Assembly (NCBI GenBank): GCA_016710985.1
Contig: JADJTX010000008.1
Location: 124,001 to 188,000, forward strand
Length of the DNA: 64,000 nt
Reading direction: 5' to 3'
Origin: Ignavibacteria bacterium
GTDB taxonomy: Bacteria; Bacteroidota; Ignavibacteria; Tepidaquicellales; Tepidaquicellaceae
Under the pieces are notes generated by a model. The model was not told the origin of the DNA and did not search any database. It was given only the letters and a program-made list of their open reading frames with translations. The position numbers were made by a program, and so were the translations under genes. Of this stretch, positions 47,496 to 57,911 are shown piece by piece; within the stretch, counting starts at the first letter, position 1; each line of letters starts with the position of its first letter.

Positions 47496-50400
47496 TTAAG
47501 GTTTCGCAACACTTACAAAACCAACAGAATTATTATATACTAATGTAAGATCACTAAGATCTGTTATTTTATTTCCGGTTAAATCAGTGATTACATATCC
47601 TGTTTTAAAATTATTTGCATCATTATAAACCAATGTTACATCAGTAAGATCTACATTACCATTTTGATTCACATCACCGCCGAAAATACAGTATCGTGTT
47701 CCTGTCAATTTCATGTTTCCGCCGAAAGCCTGTGTCAAAGCGCTTGTAAAATCATAGTTTTTCAATACTCCTCGTATCATGCTCTCCCCGCCTGCTTTGC
47801 TCCAGGTTTCTATCGAATTCCTGTGAACAACCTGTATGTAATAAGTCCCTGAAGATGCATTCCTGAAATTAAAATTTCCTGTGAACGATACTGAATCCAA
47901 AACTGAAACAGCAGAATCAATTTTACTAAACGGAACTGTAACGTTTCTCAGGTAAGCTTTTACTGTGTCTCTCATGTTCAGTTTATCTGAAGCGGAATTA
48001 TAGAATCCTTCGGGCATTACTTTAATACTAAACTGAGTATAGGTTCTTGTTGTAAGTAATTTGATGCTGTCGATATACAGATTGTTTCCATATCCACTGA
48101 CACCTCTGAATTTTATTCTGTTTGTTCCTGCAGGAACAGCATAAGATTTTGAAAGCCATTGATTCGAAGAAGGAATAAAATCGTCAAATCCTGTTCCTGT
48201 GCTGTTCAAAGGTCCGCCGTCAGAATTTCCCCATAACTTCCGTGCTGATATATAACTTGTTCCGCCGTTTGTCGATGTCTCAATGATCAAAGAGTCTGTA
48301 TAAATATTATTGTTGTAAGGAGAGTAGGCATGATCGAATCTTATGCTGTCTCCGGCTGCAGATGGCTGGAATACCGGTGTTATCACTGACTGTTCAGTTC
48401 CGGGATTGTAATTCCAGTTATCATATTTTAAGGATCCGTTACCGGTTCCGTAACTGCTGGCAGAACTTCTTGAAATATAATTAAATCCTGTTGCTTCTAT
48501 ATTCCATCCGGCAGGAGGGAACACCGGTGAGAAAAATCCCTCGTTTACTAATGTTATATATTCACCGAGATTCGGAGTGATGGTTCCTTTAAGTATATTA
48601 TTCAAAGTGTTCAAATCACCGGCAATGTAAACTGAATCCTGAATAGTATAAACAGTTCCGGGGGAAAATGTCCATTGAAAAAAAGTAACATCCGCCGCTG
48701 CACCGGATGCAAGGCTTGATACAGTTTTTGTACTTGAATATCCTCCCGGATTAATTTTCCGTGTAACCATAAATGTGACTGCAGCAGGTGAATTATTTCT
48801 TACTTTACCTGTAGGAATAACTGTTGATGACGAAAACAATTGCAGCCCGGTTACACCGAGTGACAATGACTGAACATCAACAACAGTTGAGTTGATCTGA
48901 ATTTCAAATACACCTCTCCCGTGAGTCCCTGCTCTAAGTTTATTTGCGGTCTGATGATAATCAAGGTGCATTACTACGGTATTCGGAAGACCGTTTGCTA
49001 ATTCTATCCAGCTTTGTCCGTTATTATTTGTTACAAAAACACCCACATCATTAGCCAGATAATAAGTTGGTGTTGAGATTCCCGGATAATAAAACAAAGC
49101 GTCATTGGCGGGAGCATCAGGAAGATTACCTGTAATGTTAATCCAGCCTGCACCTCCGTCTGTTGTCTTAAATATTTTTCCTTCTCCGAATCCGGAAAAT
49201 GTAATGATAGCAACCTGAGAAGAATCGGGATGAATGTTAAAGCTTGTAATTCCTCTGTCCGGTAAACCGGTTGTCACATCCGCAAATGTGTATCCTCTGT
49301 TTGTTGATTTAAAAATAAACCTTCCCAGAGTTGCATACATAATGTCAGATGAAGTTCTGCTGATTGCCATTTCGTTAATGATACCTGAGGTTCCCGATGA
49401 AATTGCAAACCAGCTCATCCCCCAGTCAGTTGTTTTAAAAACCTGTTCTCTTGCAGTATAAAATATTCCGTTTGAGTCAGGATGAGAAATTAACGGTCCA
49501 ATCCATGCACCATTTCCGCTTAAACCGTCCTGAGCAGAGTACCAGCTTAATCCGCCGTCAGAAGACCGGACGACACCGTTATTCTGGGTTTCTCCGAGAA
49601 TATAGTTGTTATTCTTTTTATGGAAACAGACTTCTCCTCCGTCTCCTCCGAAGGCAGCAGCCCAGTTCAGAGTTCCTGTGGTTCTCTGAGTCCCGTTATC
49701 CTGTGTTCCTCCGATTATGTGATTTGCATTTGACGGATCTGAAGCTATTCTGTAAAACTGTGTCAAAGTAAGATTCGTGTTTAAATTTGTCCAGTTGCTT
49801 CCTTTGTTAGTTGATTTCCAGATTCCTCCGTCGTTTACACATATCATTTGATTTGCATCAACAGGGTGGAAGTCAAGATTATGCTGATCAACGTGAACAT
49901 TTCCTCCGCTGTATCCATTGGTGAGATTTATGAAATTTGTGCCGCCGTTAGTTGTTCGCCAGATATCGATTGATCCGACATAAGCAGTATTCGGATCAAA
50001 TGGATTCACGTGCATATAGAAATCATACCATCCCTGAACACCGCTGAAATCCTGACCGTTTGCAATCTGAGTAAAGTTCGCTCCTGCATTTGTTGATTTG
50101 AAAACTGTAATGTTCCCGGAATTGTAAATTGAAGCAAACATTATTGCCGGATAGGATCTGCATAAAGCGATATGATTTCTTTCACCGGGGATAAGCGACG
50201 TATTATCATAAAAATTAACACCTCCGTCAGTTGAGACTTTATATCCTGTTCCGCTTCCGATTACATATACAGTGTCTCCTGCCGGAGAGAATAAAACATC
50301 ATCACATCTACCTGATAAAATTTTTGTCCAGTTGTTTCCTGAGTTTGTGCTTTTGTATAATCCATCATAACTCATAGCTGCAAGAAGCTGCGATGGATTA

Positions 50401-51044
50401 CCAGGTCTTATAGCTATGCGGGAAGTATAGGACATTAAAGGTAAATCGGAGCTGATGTTAGTCCATGTACTACCGGCATTTGCAGATTTCAGAAGTCCCC
50501 TGCCGTAATAGGAAACACCGCTGTATGTTGCTTCTCCGGTTCCGTAATAAATGATATTAGTATTTGAAGGATCAATGGCTATCGAGCCGGAGGACAAAGA
50601 GACTTCATAATCAGATTTAGCTGTCCACGTTGCGCCTCCGTTAACTGACTTCCAGATCCCTCCGCAAGCTGCGCCGATGTAAATTATATCCGGATTAAGG
50701 GGATCATATTTTACTGTTGCCATTCTCGAAGTAATATTCGAATTACCAAAATAAAATCCGGGAGAAGGACCAACGCTTGCCCATGTATCAAAAGGGCTCA
50801 TTAATAAATAACCTGATTGTTTTCTAAGATTTTCTTTTTGTGCATACGCTTTTTCATATGCATCTTTTGGAATAAAATTATCCGGATACATTCTCTGTTC
50901 GTAAAACCATTTTTCCCTTTGAAATGCTTTTCTTGATCTTGTGATCTTATCCGCTTTTTCATAAGGGTTATTGCTGATCTTAAAGTCCTGTGAGAAAATT
51001 ATTCCGTTTGTAAATAGTAATAAGAAGATAATGAAGGTTTTCAT
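47496..51044 (-). CDS. Large exported BNR/Asp-box propeller protein with dockerin-like tail
   Basis: 1182 residues. Signal peptide MKTFIIFLLLFTNGIIFSQ. About ten repeats of the BNR/VPS10 type in the first 700 residues (GGIWKSVNGGATWTAKS, GLYKSTNSGNNWTKIL, GIWKSTNKGSNWTNL, RIFKTTDGGAGW-like), forming one or two beta-propellers. A galactose-binding-like or adhesion domain follows (SIRFDHAYSPYNNNIYTDSL). The tail has YYIQVVHRNSIETWS, GGDVNQNGNVDLTDV and TDLTGNKITDLSDL, ending FVSVAKP, as in the proteins at 21917 and 26021. Likely surface adhesion or glycan handling; no catalytic site recognised. Stands alone. Confidence 0.9.
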   Translation of the reverse strand: MKTFIIFLLLFTNGIIFSQDFKISNNPYEKADKITRSRKAFQREKWFYEQRMYPDNFIPKDAYEKAYAQKENLRKQSGYLLMSPFDTWASVGPSPGFYFGNSNITSRMATVKYDPLNPDIIYIGAACGGIWKSVNGGATWTAKSDYEVSLSSGSIAIDPSNTNIIYYGTGEATYSGVSYYGRGLLKSANAGSTWTNISSDLPLMSYTSRIAIRPGNPSQLLAAMSYDGLYKSTNSGNNWTKILSGRCDDVLFSPAGDTVYVIGSGTGYKVSTDGGVNFYDNTSLIPGERNHIALCRSYPAIMFASIYNSGNITVFKSTNAGANFTQIANGQDFSGVQGWYDFYMHVNPFDPNTAYVGSIDIWRTTNGGTNFINLTNGYSGGNVHVDQHNLDFHPVDANQMICVNDGGIWKSTNKGSNWTNLNTNLTLTQFYRIASDPSNANHIIGGTQDNGTQRTTGTLNWAAAFGGDGGEVCFHKKNNNYILGETQNNGVVRSSDGGLSWYSAQDGLSGNGAWIGPLISHPDSNGIFYTAREQVFKTTDWGMSWFAISSGTSGIINEMAISRTSSDIMYATLGRFIFKSTNRGYTFADVTTGLPDRGITSFNIHPDSSQVAIITFSGFGEGKIFKTTDGGAGWINITGNLPDAPANDALFYYPGISTPTYYLANDVGVFVTNNNGQSWIELANGLPNTVVMHLDYHQTANKLRAGTHGRGVFEIQINSTVVDVQSLSLGVTGLQLFSSSTVIPTGKVRNNSPAAVTFMVTRKINPGGYSSTKTVSSLASGAAADVTFFQWTFSPGTVYTIQDSVYIAGDLNTLNNILKGTITPNLGEYITLVNEGFFSPVFPPAGWNIEATGFNYISRSSASSYGTGNGSLKYDNWNYNPGTEQSVITPVFQPSAAGDSIRFDHAYSPYNNNIYTDSLIIETSTNGGTSYISARKLWGNSDGGPLNSTGTGFDDFIPSSNQWLSKSYAVPAGTNRIKFRGVSGYGNNLYIDSIKLLTTRTYTQFSIKVMPEGFYNSASDKLNMRDTVKAYLRNVTVPFSKIDSAVSVLDSVSFTGNFNFRNASSGTYYIQVVHRNSIETWSKAGGESMIRGVLKNYDFTSALTQAFGGNMKLTGTRYCIFGGDVNQNGNVDLTDVTLVYNDANNFKTGYVITDLTGNKITDLSDLTLVYNNSVGFVSVAKP

Positions 51045-51177
51045 AGTGGTGGGAGTTAATTATTGTATACAAAATTAACAGGCAGAAATGAATTAATAAT
51101 GACAAAAAGATTTCACTAAAGGAAGTTTTTTGTTCACGATGATTTTTTGAGAACACGGATAACATTGATTTTGCGGA

Positions 51178-51260
51178 TATTGAGTATTGAGTATTGAGTA
51201 TTGAGTATTGAGTATTGAGTATTGAGTATTGAGTATTGAGTATTGAGTATTGAGTATTGA
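51178..51260. repeat. 7-bp tandem repeat (TATTGAG)n, ~11 copies
   Basis: Nearly perfect run of TATTGAG upstream of the BNR protein gene. The same heptamer recurs at 59765 and, inverted, at 62488. Confidence 0.9.
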
Positions 51261-51297
51261 AAAAAAGCTGTGAGCAATGAATAATTAATCTTTTGAC

Positions 51298-51356
51298 GTC
51301 GCACGTCTCACGTCTCATATCTCATATCTCATATCTCACATCTCATATCTCACATC
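51298..51356. repeat. Degenerate 7-bp tandem repeat (ACGTCTC / ATATCTC)
   Basis: Heptamers ACGTCTC, ATATCTC and ACATCTC in tandem, ending at the stop codon of the cytochrome gene. Same family as 28109. Confidence 0.85.
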
Positions 51357-52346
51357 TCACCTGGCTGAATATTTATCCGGCAAAGAATACTTTTCAACTT
51401 TGTTGCTAACCGGTTTTTGAGTCATTAAAAAATCATACACTGCACCAAGGTCATCATCATTAGCTTCAGCATAAAATGTCCATGGCATTACAGTATTGAA
51501 TTCATTTTGATTTACAGTGATGTTATAAGTGTCGGGATTTTTAAATGATTTAAATCTCTGAATGAACTGTTCTTTAGTCCAGCTGCCAATCCCTGTTTCT
51601 TTGTCCGGAGAAATGTTTGCGGATCTGACTGTCCCTCCTTTTGGCGCAGGAAATTCCACACCGCCGGCAAACATTTTGTCTTTTATAAATTCACCTTTGT
51701 CCATCGGGCTGTGACAAGCCATACAGCCTCCGGAATAGTATTCGCCGATTGCCGTTTTATTGTTCTGATCAGGAAATTTTCTGAAATCCGGTGTAGTAGG
51801 AATGGTTCGGAAGATTAAATTTACAGGGAAATTGAAGCTGTGAGGTTTTACTTCATTCTTAATGGGACTGAGAGTTCTGATATATGCTATGATTGACTTC
51901 ACATCTTCTTCATCCATGTTTCTGTAATACATGTAAGGCATCATTGGTCCCAAGGGTTCACCGTTTTTATCAACTCCCATGGTTATCGCTCTGAATATCT
52001 CCCCGTCAGTCCAGCTTCCCATTCCTGTTTCCATATCCGGAGTAATATTTCTTGCCGGAATATAACCCGCCGTCTCTCCAAAATCTTCTCCTCCTTTTCC
52101 TTCAGTACCCGGAAGGAGAGGACCGCCGAATTTACTCCAATCCCGTCCGGAATGACAATCCATACATGAAGCAAAAGTATTTGCAAGATACTTTCCCCTT
52201 TCGAGCATCTGTGGCGTTGCCGATATTTTCATGTCAGGTGCAGGAGGAACTTTGGGGTATTGATACATTATATAAATATAACCTGCTGCTATAAGGAGAA
52301 GAACAACAGCAAAAACAATTCCTGTAACTTTAAAAAATTTTCTCAT
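51357..52346 (-). CDS. Di-haem cytochrome c, membrane-anchored
   Basis: 329 residues. N-terminal anchor VTGIVFAVVLLLIAAGYIYI, then two c-type haem sites, CMDCH and CMACH, each followed by a downstream methionine-rich stretch (GPMMPYMYYR; NTVMPWTFYAE) that supplies distal ligands. NISPDKETGIGSWT and the similar NITPDMETGMGSWT show the two halves are internal repeats. Periplasmic electron carrier facing the inner membrane; donor and acceptor unknown. Isolated, so its pathway cannot be read from neighbours. Confidence 0.9.
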   Translation of the reverse strand: MRKFFKVTGIVFAVVLLLIAAGYIYIMYQYPKVPPAPDMKISATPQMLERGKYLANTFASCMDCHSGRDWSKFGGPLLPGTEGKGGEDFGETAGYIPARNITPDMETGMGSWTDGEIFRAITMGVDKNGEPLGPMMPYMYYRNMDEEDVKSIIAYIRTLSPIKNEVKPHSFNFPVNLIFRTIPTTPDFRKFPDQNNKTAIGEYYSGGCMACHSPMDKGEFIKDKMFAGGVEFPAPKGGTVRSANISPDKETGIGSWTKEQFIQRFKSFKNPDTYNITVNQNEFNTVMPWTFYAEANDDDLGAVYDFLMTQKPVSNKVEKYSLPDKYSAR

Positions 52347-52763
52347 AATAAAATCAATTTAAGTTTAACAGTTGGTATTAAGGATTTTGCAAATTATTCA
52401 AAAATAATAAAAATATTTTCAAAATTCATAAATAATATTTTTCTAATTTAAAGCTCTTGTACAAGATGATTTTTTGGGAACACGGATGACATAGATTTTA
52501 CTGATATTCGCTGATAGTTAATGAGAAATTAAAAAATCATAATTTTAAAATTACAATAATAAGTTAAATTTATATTGTATATTTTTAAAACAAATAAAAA
52601 ATCCGTTATTTTTCAGCTCAATCCGGGTATCCGCGTTCTATTTTTCTGGTATACATAGTGTAACGCCGGACAGTAAAACAGATACTGAAATTTTACAAGG
52701 GGGAATTTTGGAGATAAATACTGATCTCAAATTGCGGTAAGTAAAAATAGTTACACATGTTTC
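52347..52763. other. Gene-free interval
   Basis: No supported gene. Contains GATTTTTTGGGAACACGGAT near 52470, also found at about 51142 and 23850 in varied form (GAACACGGATAACA), a further dispersed repeat family. Confidence 0.5.
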
Positions 52764-53957
52764 TTATTTCACAAGATCATTATCATTAAATTCAGGCTTT
52801 GGAATGAAAAACATAATGAATAAAAATATGATCAGACTCATTATCCCTGACAGGAAGAAAGTTAAACCGGCACCGTAAAAATTCCAGATCAAACCTGCTA
52901 AAGCGCTGGCAAGCATTAGTGAAATGCTCTGAAGGGCTACAAATAATCCGACTGCCGTTCCTGTTTCTTCTTTCATTGCCATGTTTGTGATCCATGCTTT
53001 TGAAATGCCTTCTGTGGCTGCCATGTAAATACCATATATTCCGAATATGATGTAAAAAGCGATACCCGATTCAGCTTTAGCCATACCAAAATATGTTACA
53101 GAAAAAAGTATCAGCCCGAATGAAAATATACTTTTCATATTGAACCGGTCAGCCAGTATTCCCATCGGAAAAGAAGCGAGAGCATAAACTATATTGAAAA
53201 AGATATAAACCATCAGTGTTGTATTATCACTTCCGGTAACTTCTTTAACATTAAAAAGAAGAAGCATATCTGAACTGTTAAATAATGCAAACAACAAAAG
53301 AGGTATGAGAAGTTTTCGGTATCCCGGAGAAGCGATTTTCCAATAACTGAAAAATGATAAGAAACCGGGAGTGCTTTTCTTCACTTTGGGAATAAATGGT
53401 TTCTCTTTAATAAAGTAAGTGAACAATACAGCAATGATCCCCGGTATGAAAGCAATATAAAACAGTGTTGAAAGTTCTCCCGGATAAAAATGTAAAAACA
53501 ATAATGCTATGACCGGACCGAAGACTGCACCTAATGTATCCCATCCGCGGTGAAAACTGAATACCCGGGCTTTTGTTTCGGGAGTCGCCTCCGCTGAGAG
53601 CAAAGCATCGCGTGGAGCAGTGCGCAGTCCCTTACCTATACGGTCAGTAGTTCTTGAGAAAAAAATCCAAACCGGATTAATGATCATTGCCATCATCGGC
53701 TTTGAGACCGCACTCAAAAAATATCCCAGTCTGATAAAAGGCAATCTTCTGCCGGCTTTATCTGACCAGTTTCCGAAGTAACCTTTACTTAGACCTGCAG
53801 TCGCTTCAGCAACTCCCTCGAGTATTCCTATTAATAAAACAGAAAATCCTATGTTCTTTAAATAAACCGGAATTACCGGATACAGCATTTCACTTGCAAT
53901 ATCCGCTACCATGCTCACTAGGGATAGAATCCAGACAGTTCGGGAAATGTATTTCAA
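52764..53957 (-). CDS. MFS transporter
   Basis: 397 residues, twelve predicted helices. MFS signatures: loop 2-3 GNWSDKAGRRLPFIRLGY and FSRTTDRIGKGLRTAPRDAL in the cytoplasmic loop of the first half, GILADRFNMKSIFSFG in the second half. Closest to the branch of uncharacterised MFS with DR-GKGLR-PRDAL; substrate unknown, efflux is common. Single gene with its own leader; no linked regulator. Confidence 0.9.
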   Translation of the reverse strand: MKYISRTVWILSLVSMVADIASEMLYPVIPVYLKNIGFSVLLIGILEGVAEATAGLSKGYFGNWSDKAGRRLPFIRLGYFLSAVSKPMMAMIINPVWIFFSRTTDRIGKGLRTAPRDALLSAEATPETKARVFSFHRGWDTLGAVFGPVIALLFLHFYPGELSTLFYIAFIPGIIAVLFTYFIKEKPFIPKVKKSTPGFLSFFSYWKIASPGYRKLLIPLLLFALFNSSDMLLLFNVKEVTGSDNTTLMVYIFFNIVYALASFPMGILADRFNMKSIFSFGLILFSVTYFGMAKAESGIAFYIIFGIYGIYMAATEGISKAWITNMAMKEETGTAVGLFVALQSISLMLASALAGLIWNFYGAGLTFFLSGIMSLIIFLFIMFFIPKPEFNDNDLVK

Positions 53958-54179
53958 TTTAAGCTTTATGTTTATATGGAATGATCATAGTTGTTTGTCA
54001 AAGTATAATATTTTAAGTTAGGTTTAAATTCAATGTGCAGTGAATATATAATTTATAGTTTATAATAATTTACTATGAACTATTAAAATTATTATTAATA
54101 TCGTTTTTCAATTTATACGCTTTATAACTTTGCTTTATTAAATAACTTCATTTAACACAAATTGAAAAAATAAAAATTT

Positions 54180-54345
54180 AAAAAGTATTTAAACGCAAAG
54201 TGAGCAAAGTACTTACGCCTGTAAGTGTATTGACAGTATAAGTAAATATCGGGCAGGCAAAATCACTAAGAATTTTTTCTTACAAATCAATTTTCTCCAA
54301 AACCCTTTGTGTCCATCGTGCCTTAGTGGTAAAATAATTTCTAAT
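54180..54345 (-). repeat. Inverted copy of 19683-19860
   Basis: AGTATTTAAACGCAAAGTGA, ACTTACGCCTGTAAGTGTAT and TAAGTAAATATCGGGCAG match the reverse complement of 19683-19860, ending in the CGTGCCTTAGTGG-type repeat. Shared ~170 bp without an ORF. Confidence 0.7.
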
Positions 54346-54360
54346 GTAAAATTCAGGTTT

Positions 54361-54392
54361 TAAAAAAACCGGATAATTATTATCCGGTTTCT
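54361..54392 (-). terminator. Intrinsic terminator after the lipoprotein gene
   Basis: 12-bp perfect stem AAACCGGATAAT / ATTATCCGGTTT, followed on the minus strand by TTTTAAAA, ~30 bp past the stop at 54422. Confidence 0.85.
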
Positions 54393-54421
54393 TTTGTAAA
54401 TTTCGATTTACATCATTCTGA

Positions 54422-55677
54422 TCAGTGCACCGTATGAAATGTTCTTTGCTCAGACTTTGATACAAACCTTCCCGACCTGCCGGGGTAAGTAAATAAATAT
54501 TCATTCAGATCTTTGATCTCACCGTGCTTCTCAACCGTCCATCGGAATTCAGAATCATTAATAAATCCTATCTCAAACTTAGATATTTCTGAAAACTGAA
54601 ATGATTTTTCAGTCGTGATTACGGAACAGTAGTAGTCACCTTTAGTAAATCTCGTAACATATAGCCCGGTCCCGTCCCCGTCTGTATATGATATCAGTGA
54701 ATTTAAACTAACACCTGTCGTGTTTTGCGCTGGTGATGTCAGTTCAGGCGGAAGCTTTGCCGGAAAGACAGCATTGTTTGAGTTTTCCGGAAATCTAAAA
54801 GTTTCAATTCCCGATTTTCTGTTATCTGAACTGATCATTGAATTATTAATAAGTATGGAAAACTGAGATGGCAGATCAACGGGCACAATGATACTAAAAT
54901 TATTACCGTCAATAGAAGAAAATTTTTGCATTGGAACATTCAAAGGTGTACCCGATGCAAAGTTAAGAAAAAATACTGTTCGGCGGAAGTATAACCGGCA
55001 GGAATATTGATCATACCTGACACAGTTCTTTCTTCAGGATTAAAACCAAGCTGCTGTGAATCAAGATAGAAATGGATAAGCTGATCCGGGACTATAAGTA
55101 AATCCGAGCTTTCAAAATAATTTTCATACGAAAGAATATTTCCTTCACTATCAGTTTTGTATATTAAGACAATCATTTTACCATAAATGAATTTATCTTC
55201 CCTTATCCTGACCTGTAGTGAGGTATTTTGACCTGCAATTTCCTTACTGAATGTTTTGTCACATCCATCCGTAAATATTAATTTTCCTTTCTTACCGGAT
55301 TGTATTAACTCAGCAGGAAGTGTTATGCTAAGATCAGCGCTGGCATCAGTATTATTGTATGAAAAGAAATCCGGGATCTTTATGTACGGGACATTTACAG
55401 ATTTAATAAGCAGCTGTGATTTTGTAGGATCATCAATTATTACAATATCATACGGAAGCTGAATGCCGCTAAGTTTGTAAAATCCGTGGTCATCAGTATG
55501 AGTCGTCTTGTCTCCTATCTTAACTTTAACTCCCGGAAGCAGCTTACCCGAAGTATCTGTAACTATTCCTCCTACAAATGATTCTGCAGGTGAGGTTATA
55601 TCATCAGAACAGCTTTGAAATAAAACGATGGAAATGAAAATGAAGATTACCCGTGCAGAGATTTTTCTGTAATGCAT
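54422..55677 (-). CDS. Lipoprotein with carboxypeptidase-regulatory-like domain, one frameshift
   Basis: Two pieces (54940-55677 and 54422-54943) of a ~418-residue lipoprotein. Signal peptide with lipobox-like LFQSCSDD. Next comes a CarboxypepD_reg-like beta domain: FVGGIVTDTSGKLLPGVKVKIGD with THTDDHGFYKLSGI. The second half is beta-rich, unrecognised (SGMINIPAGYTSAEQYFFLNFASG joins across the break). One T missing near 54972 (TATTTTTTCTT) causes the shift. Outer-membrane or periplasmic surface component; function unknown. Confidence 0.75.
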
Positions 55678-55867
55678 TTTACCCTCCTTGGTTAATTAAT
55701 TATTAAATAATTATTTATTTTGACCTGAAGCAGGTAAAATGATTTTATCTTATGTTATTTTGATTTTTAATTATTTGAAAACTACTGAGGGATAGTTTAT
55801 ACTGTAGAAATTATATTCGAAGAGTTATTTTTATTTAAACAAAAATATGCATACTGATTTTAAATGT

Positions 55868-55976
55868 CAATAAGTTTGTTAAGTTTGTTAAGTTTGTTAA
55901 GTTGTTGAGTTTATTGAGTTTTGTAAAGTTAGACAACCAACCAATCAACCGATTAACCAATCAACCAATCAACAAA
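55868..55976. repeat. 9-bp (AAGTTTGTT)n and 8-bp (CAACCAAT)n tandem repeats
   Basis: Four AAGTTTGTT units then CAACCAAT / CAACCGAT units reaching the stop of the next gene. The same CAATTAACC-type 8-mers flank the T9SS gene end at 1440-1470. Confidence 0.75.
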
Positions 55977-55978
55977 AA

Positions 55979-57621
55979 TCATTTCAAAAGCATCATTCTT
56001 TTCGTCGCAGTAAATTCACCGGCATTAAGTCTGTAAAAATACACACCACCCGGATAGTCGTTAGCATCAAACTCAACTTCATAACTTCCGGCAGAAAGTT
56101 TCTCATTCACTAAAGCAGCAACTTCCTTACCCAGCACATCAAATACAATCAATCTCACATCTTGTGCATCATCTCTTTCATCCGGCGTTACATCAAATCT
56201 GATCTTAGTAGAAGGATTAAACGGATTAGGATAATTTTGTAAAAGATCAAAAGCTGCCGGAGCATTGCTTGCCAATGACACAACATTTGTTAACAAAGAA
56301 AACTTAATTACTGAAAAATCCATAGCAGTAGCAGCGCCTGTAATAAATCCGCTAACAATAATATTGCCAAATGCGTCCAGTGAAATATTATTTGCAACAT
56401 CATTCCTGTTCGCCGGCGAATTATATCTGTTGACCCAGGTTTCATTTCCGACAGAATCATATTTGACGATCACAATATCATCCATAGTTCCCGTGCCTGC
56501 GCTGAGACCGGTTACATAAACATTTCCATTATTATCGGCAGCAACACTTCGCGCTTCGTCAAAATTATTTGTACCGGGACCGTTATAATTCTTAGCCCAC
56601 ATTAAATCTCCGGTTGAAGAATATTTTACAGTCATATAATCATAAGAAGATGAAAATCCTGTACTGGTGCCGGTTATGTAAATGTTTCCTTTATTGTCGC
56701 TGGTTATGGACTTTGCTTCTTCAGGATTAATGGTCTGTGTGGTAAGTCTTCTCTGCCAGATCTCATCACCTGAGGGAGAATATTTTATTGTTGCAATATC
56801 AAGTGAGGTACCTGTGCCGACACTAGTACCGGTTATAATTGCATTACCCGAGAGATCAATTGTTAATGAAGTCGGAAAATCATTTCCATTTACAGGTCCG
56901 TTATATGTTCTAAACCATAATTCATTACCGTCACTGCTGTATTTAATTATTAAAAAATCATTGATTGTTCCTGCGCCAATTGTACTGCCGCATACATAAA
57001 TATTTCCCGTTTGATCAATCCCCATACCGTCTGCAAACTCATTCCCGTTTGCGGGACCATTGAATTGTTTTATCCATTGGACAGCACCATCGCTGTTGTA
57101 TTTGATTGTCAGGACATCAGACAACGTTCCTGCTTCCCAGGTGTTCCCTGTGATGATAGAATTGCCTGCATTATCCGTTACAACTTTAGCAGGAATTTCA
57201 GCACTGTTGCTGCTGCCGCTATATCTGCGGGTCCATTGCTCTTCACCCTGGCTATTATATTTGATCAGTACATAATCTCTTTCAGTATTGTTACCAACAC
57301 TTTCCCCTGCAACAAGAATGTTTCCGGAATTATCAAGAGATATTGAATGAGCAATATCATTACCATTAGCCGGACCATTATAAATTTTTCCCACAAGGTA
57401 TTTCCGGACGGACTATACTTAACTGTATAAATATCGAACCCCGAAGCTGCACCGCTAATCTTTCCCGCAGCGTAAACATTTCCTGCATTGTCACTTACAT
57501 GTGTCAATGACTCGTCATTGCTGTTCATAGATCCGTTATAGCTCCTGACCCACTCCTGATTCAGCTGAGATCTGACTGAATTGTAATTTAAAATTAAAAT
57601 TAAAAAGATGAATGCTTTCAT
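55979..57621 (-). CDS. T9SS-sorted SBBP-repeat propeller protein, one frameshift
   Basis: Two pieces (57265-57621, 55979-57394) of a ~547-residue protein. Signal peptide MKAFIFLILILNYNSVRSQ. Seven or eight SBBP-type propeller blades, each ~52 residues with DNSGNILVAG-like, DYVLIKYNSQGEEQWTRRY and NGPANGND motifs. C-terminal T9SS sorting domain NYPNPFNPSTKIRFDV, FDVLGKEVAALVNE and a final KRMMLLK. One A missing near 57387 (GAAAAATTTATAATGG) separates the pieces. Secreted or surface propeller; partner unknown. Confidence 0.85.
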
Positions 57622-57840
57622 ATCAGTTAGATTTAATTTATCAGAGAAATAATAAAGCTAATGAACTTCAGAAGAATTTATACAAAACTAAGTAAACAAT
57701 TTAGTTTATTCAAAACTAAATTATCACTTAATGTAGCTTTCTGATTTTCTGAATTTAGTGGGATAGAGAAAGGAAAAGTAGTGATTGAAAAATAGCAAGG
57801 GTAGATACTAGCATAAAGAACTCAACTAGCATAAAGAACT

Positions 57841-57911
57841 CAACGAACTTAAAGAACTTAACGAACTTAACGAACTTAACGAACTTAACGAACTTAACGA
57901 ACTTAACGAAC
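57841..57911. repeat. 9-bp tandem repeat (AACTTAACG)n
   Basis: Six or seven units of GAACTTAAC ending at the stop of glmS. Confidence 0.85.

Noticed and set aside
54280..54504. 75-codon minus-strand ORF overlapping the lipoprotein end
   Set aside because: Overlaps the lipoprotein gene in another frame and runs through the terminator hairpin; no family or start signal.
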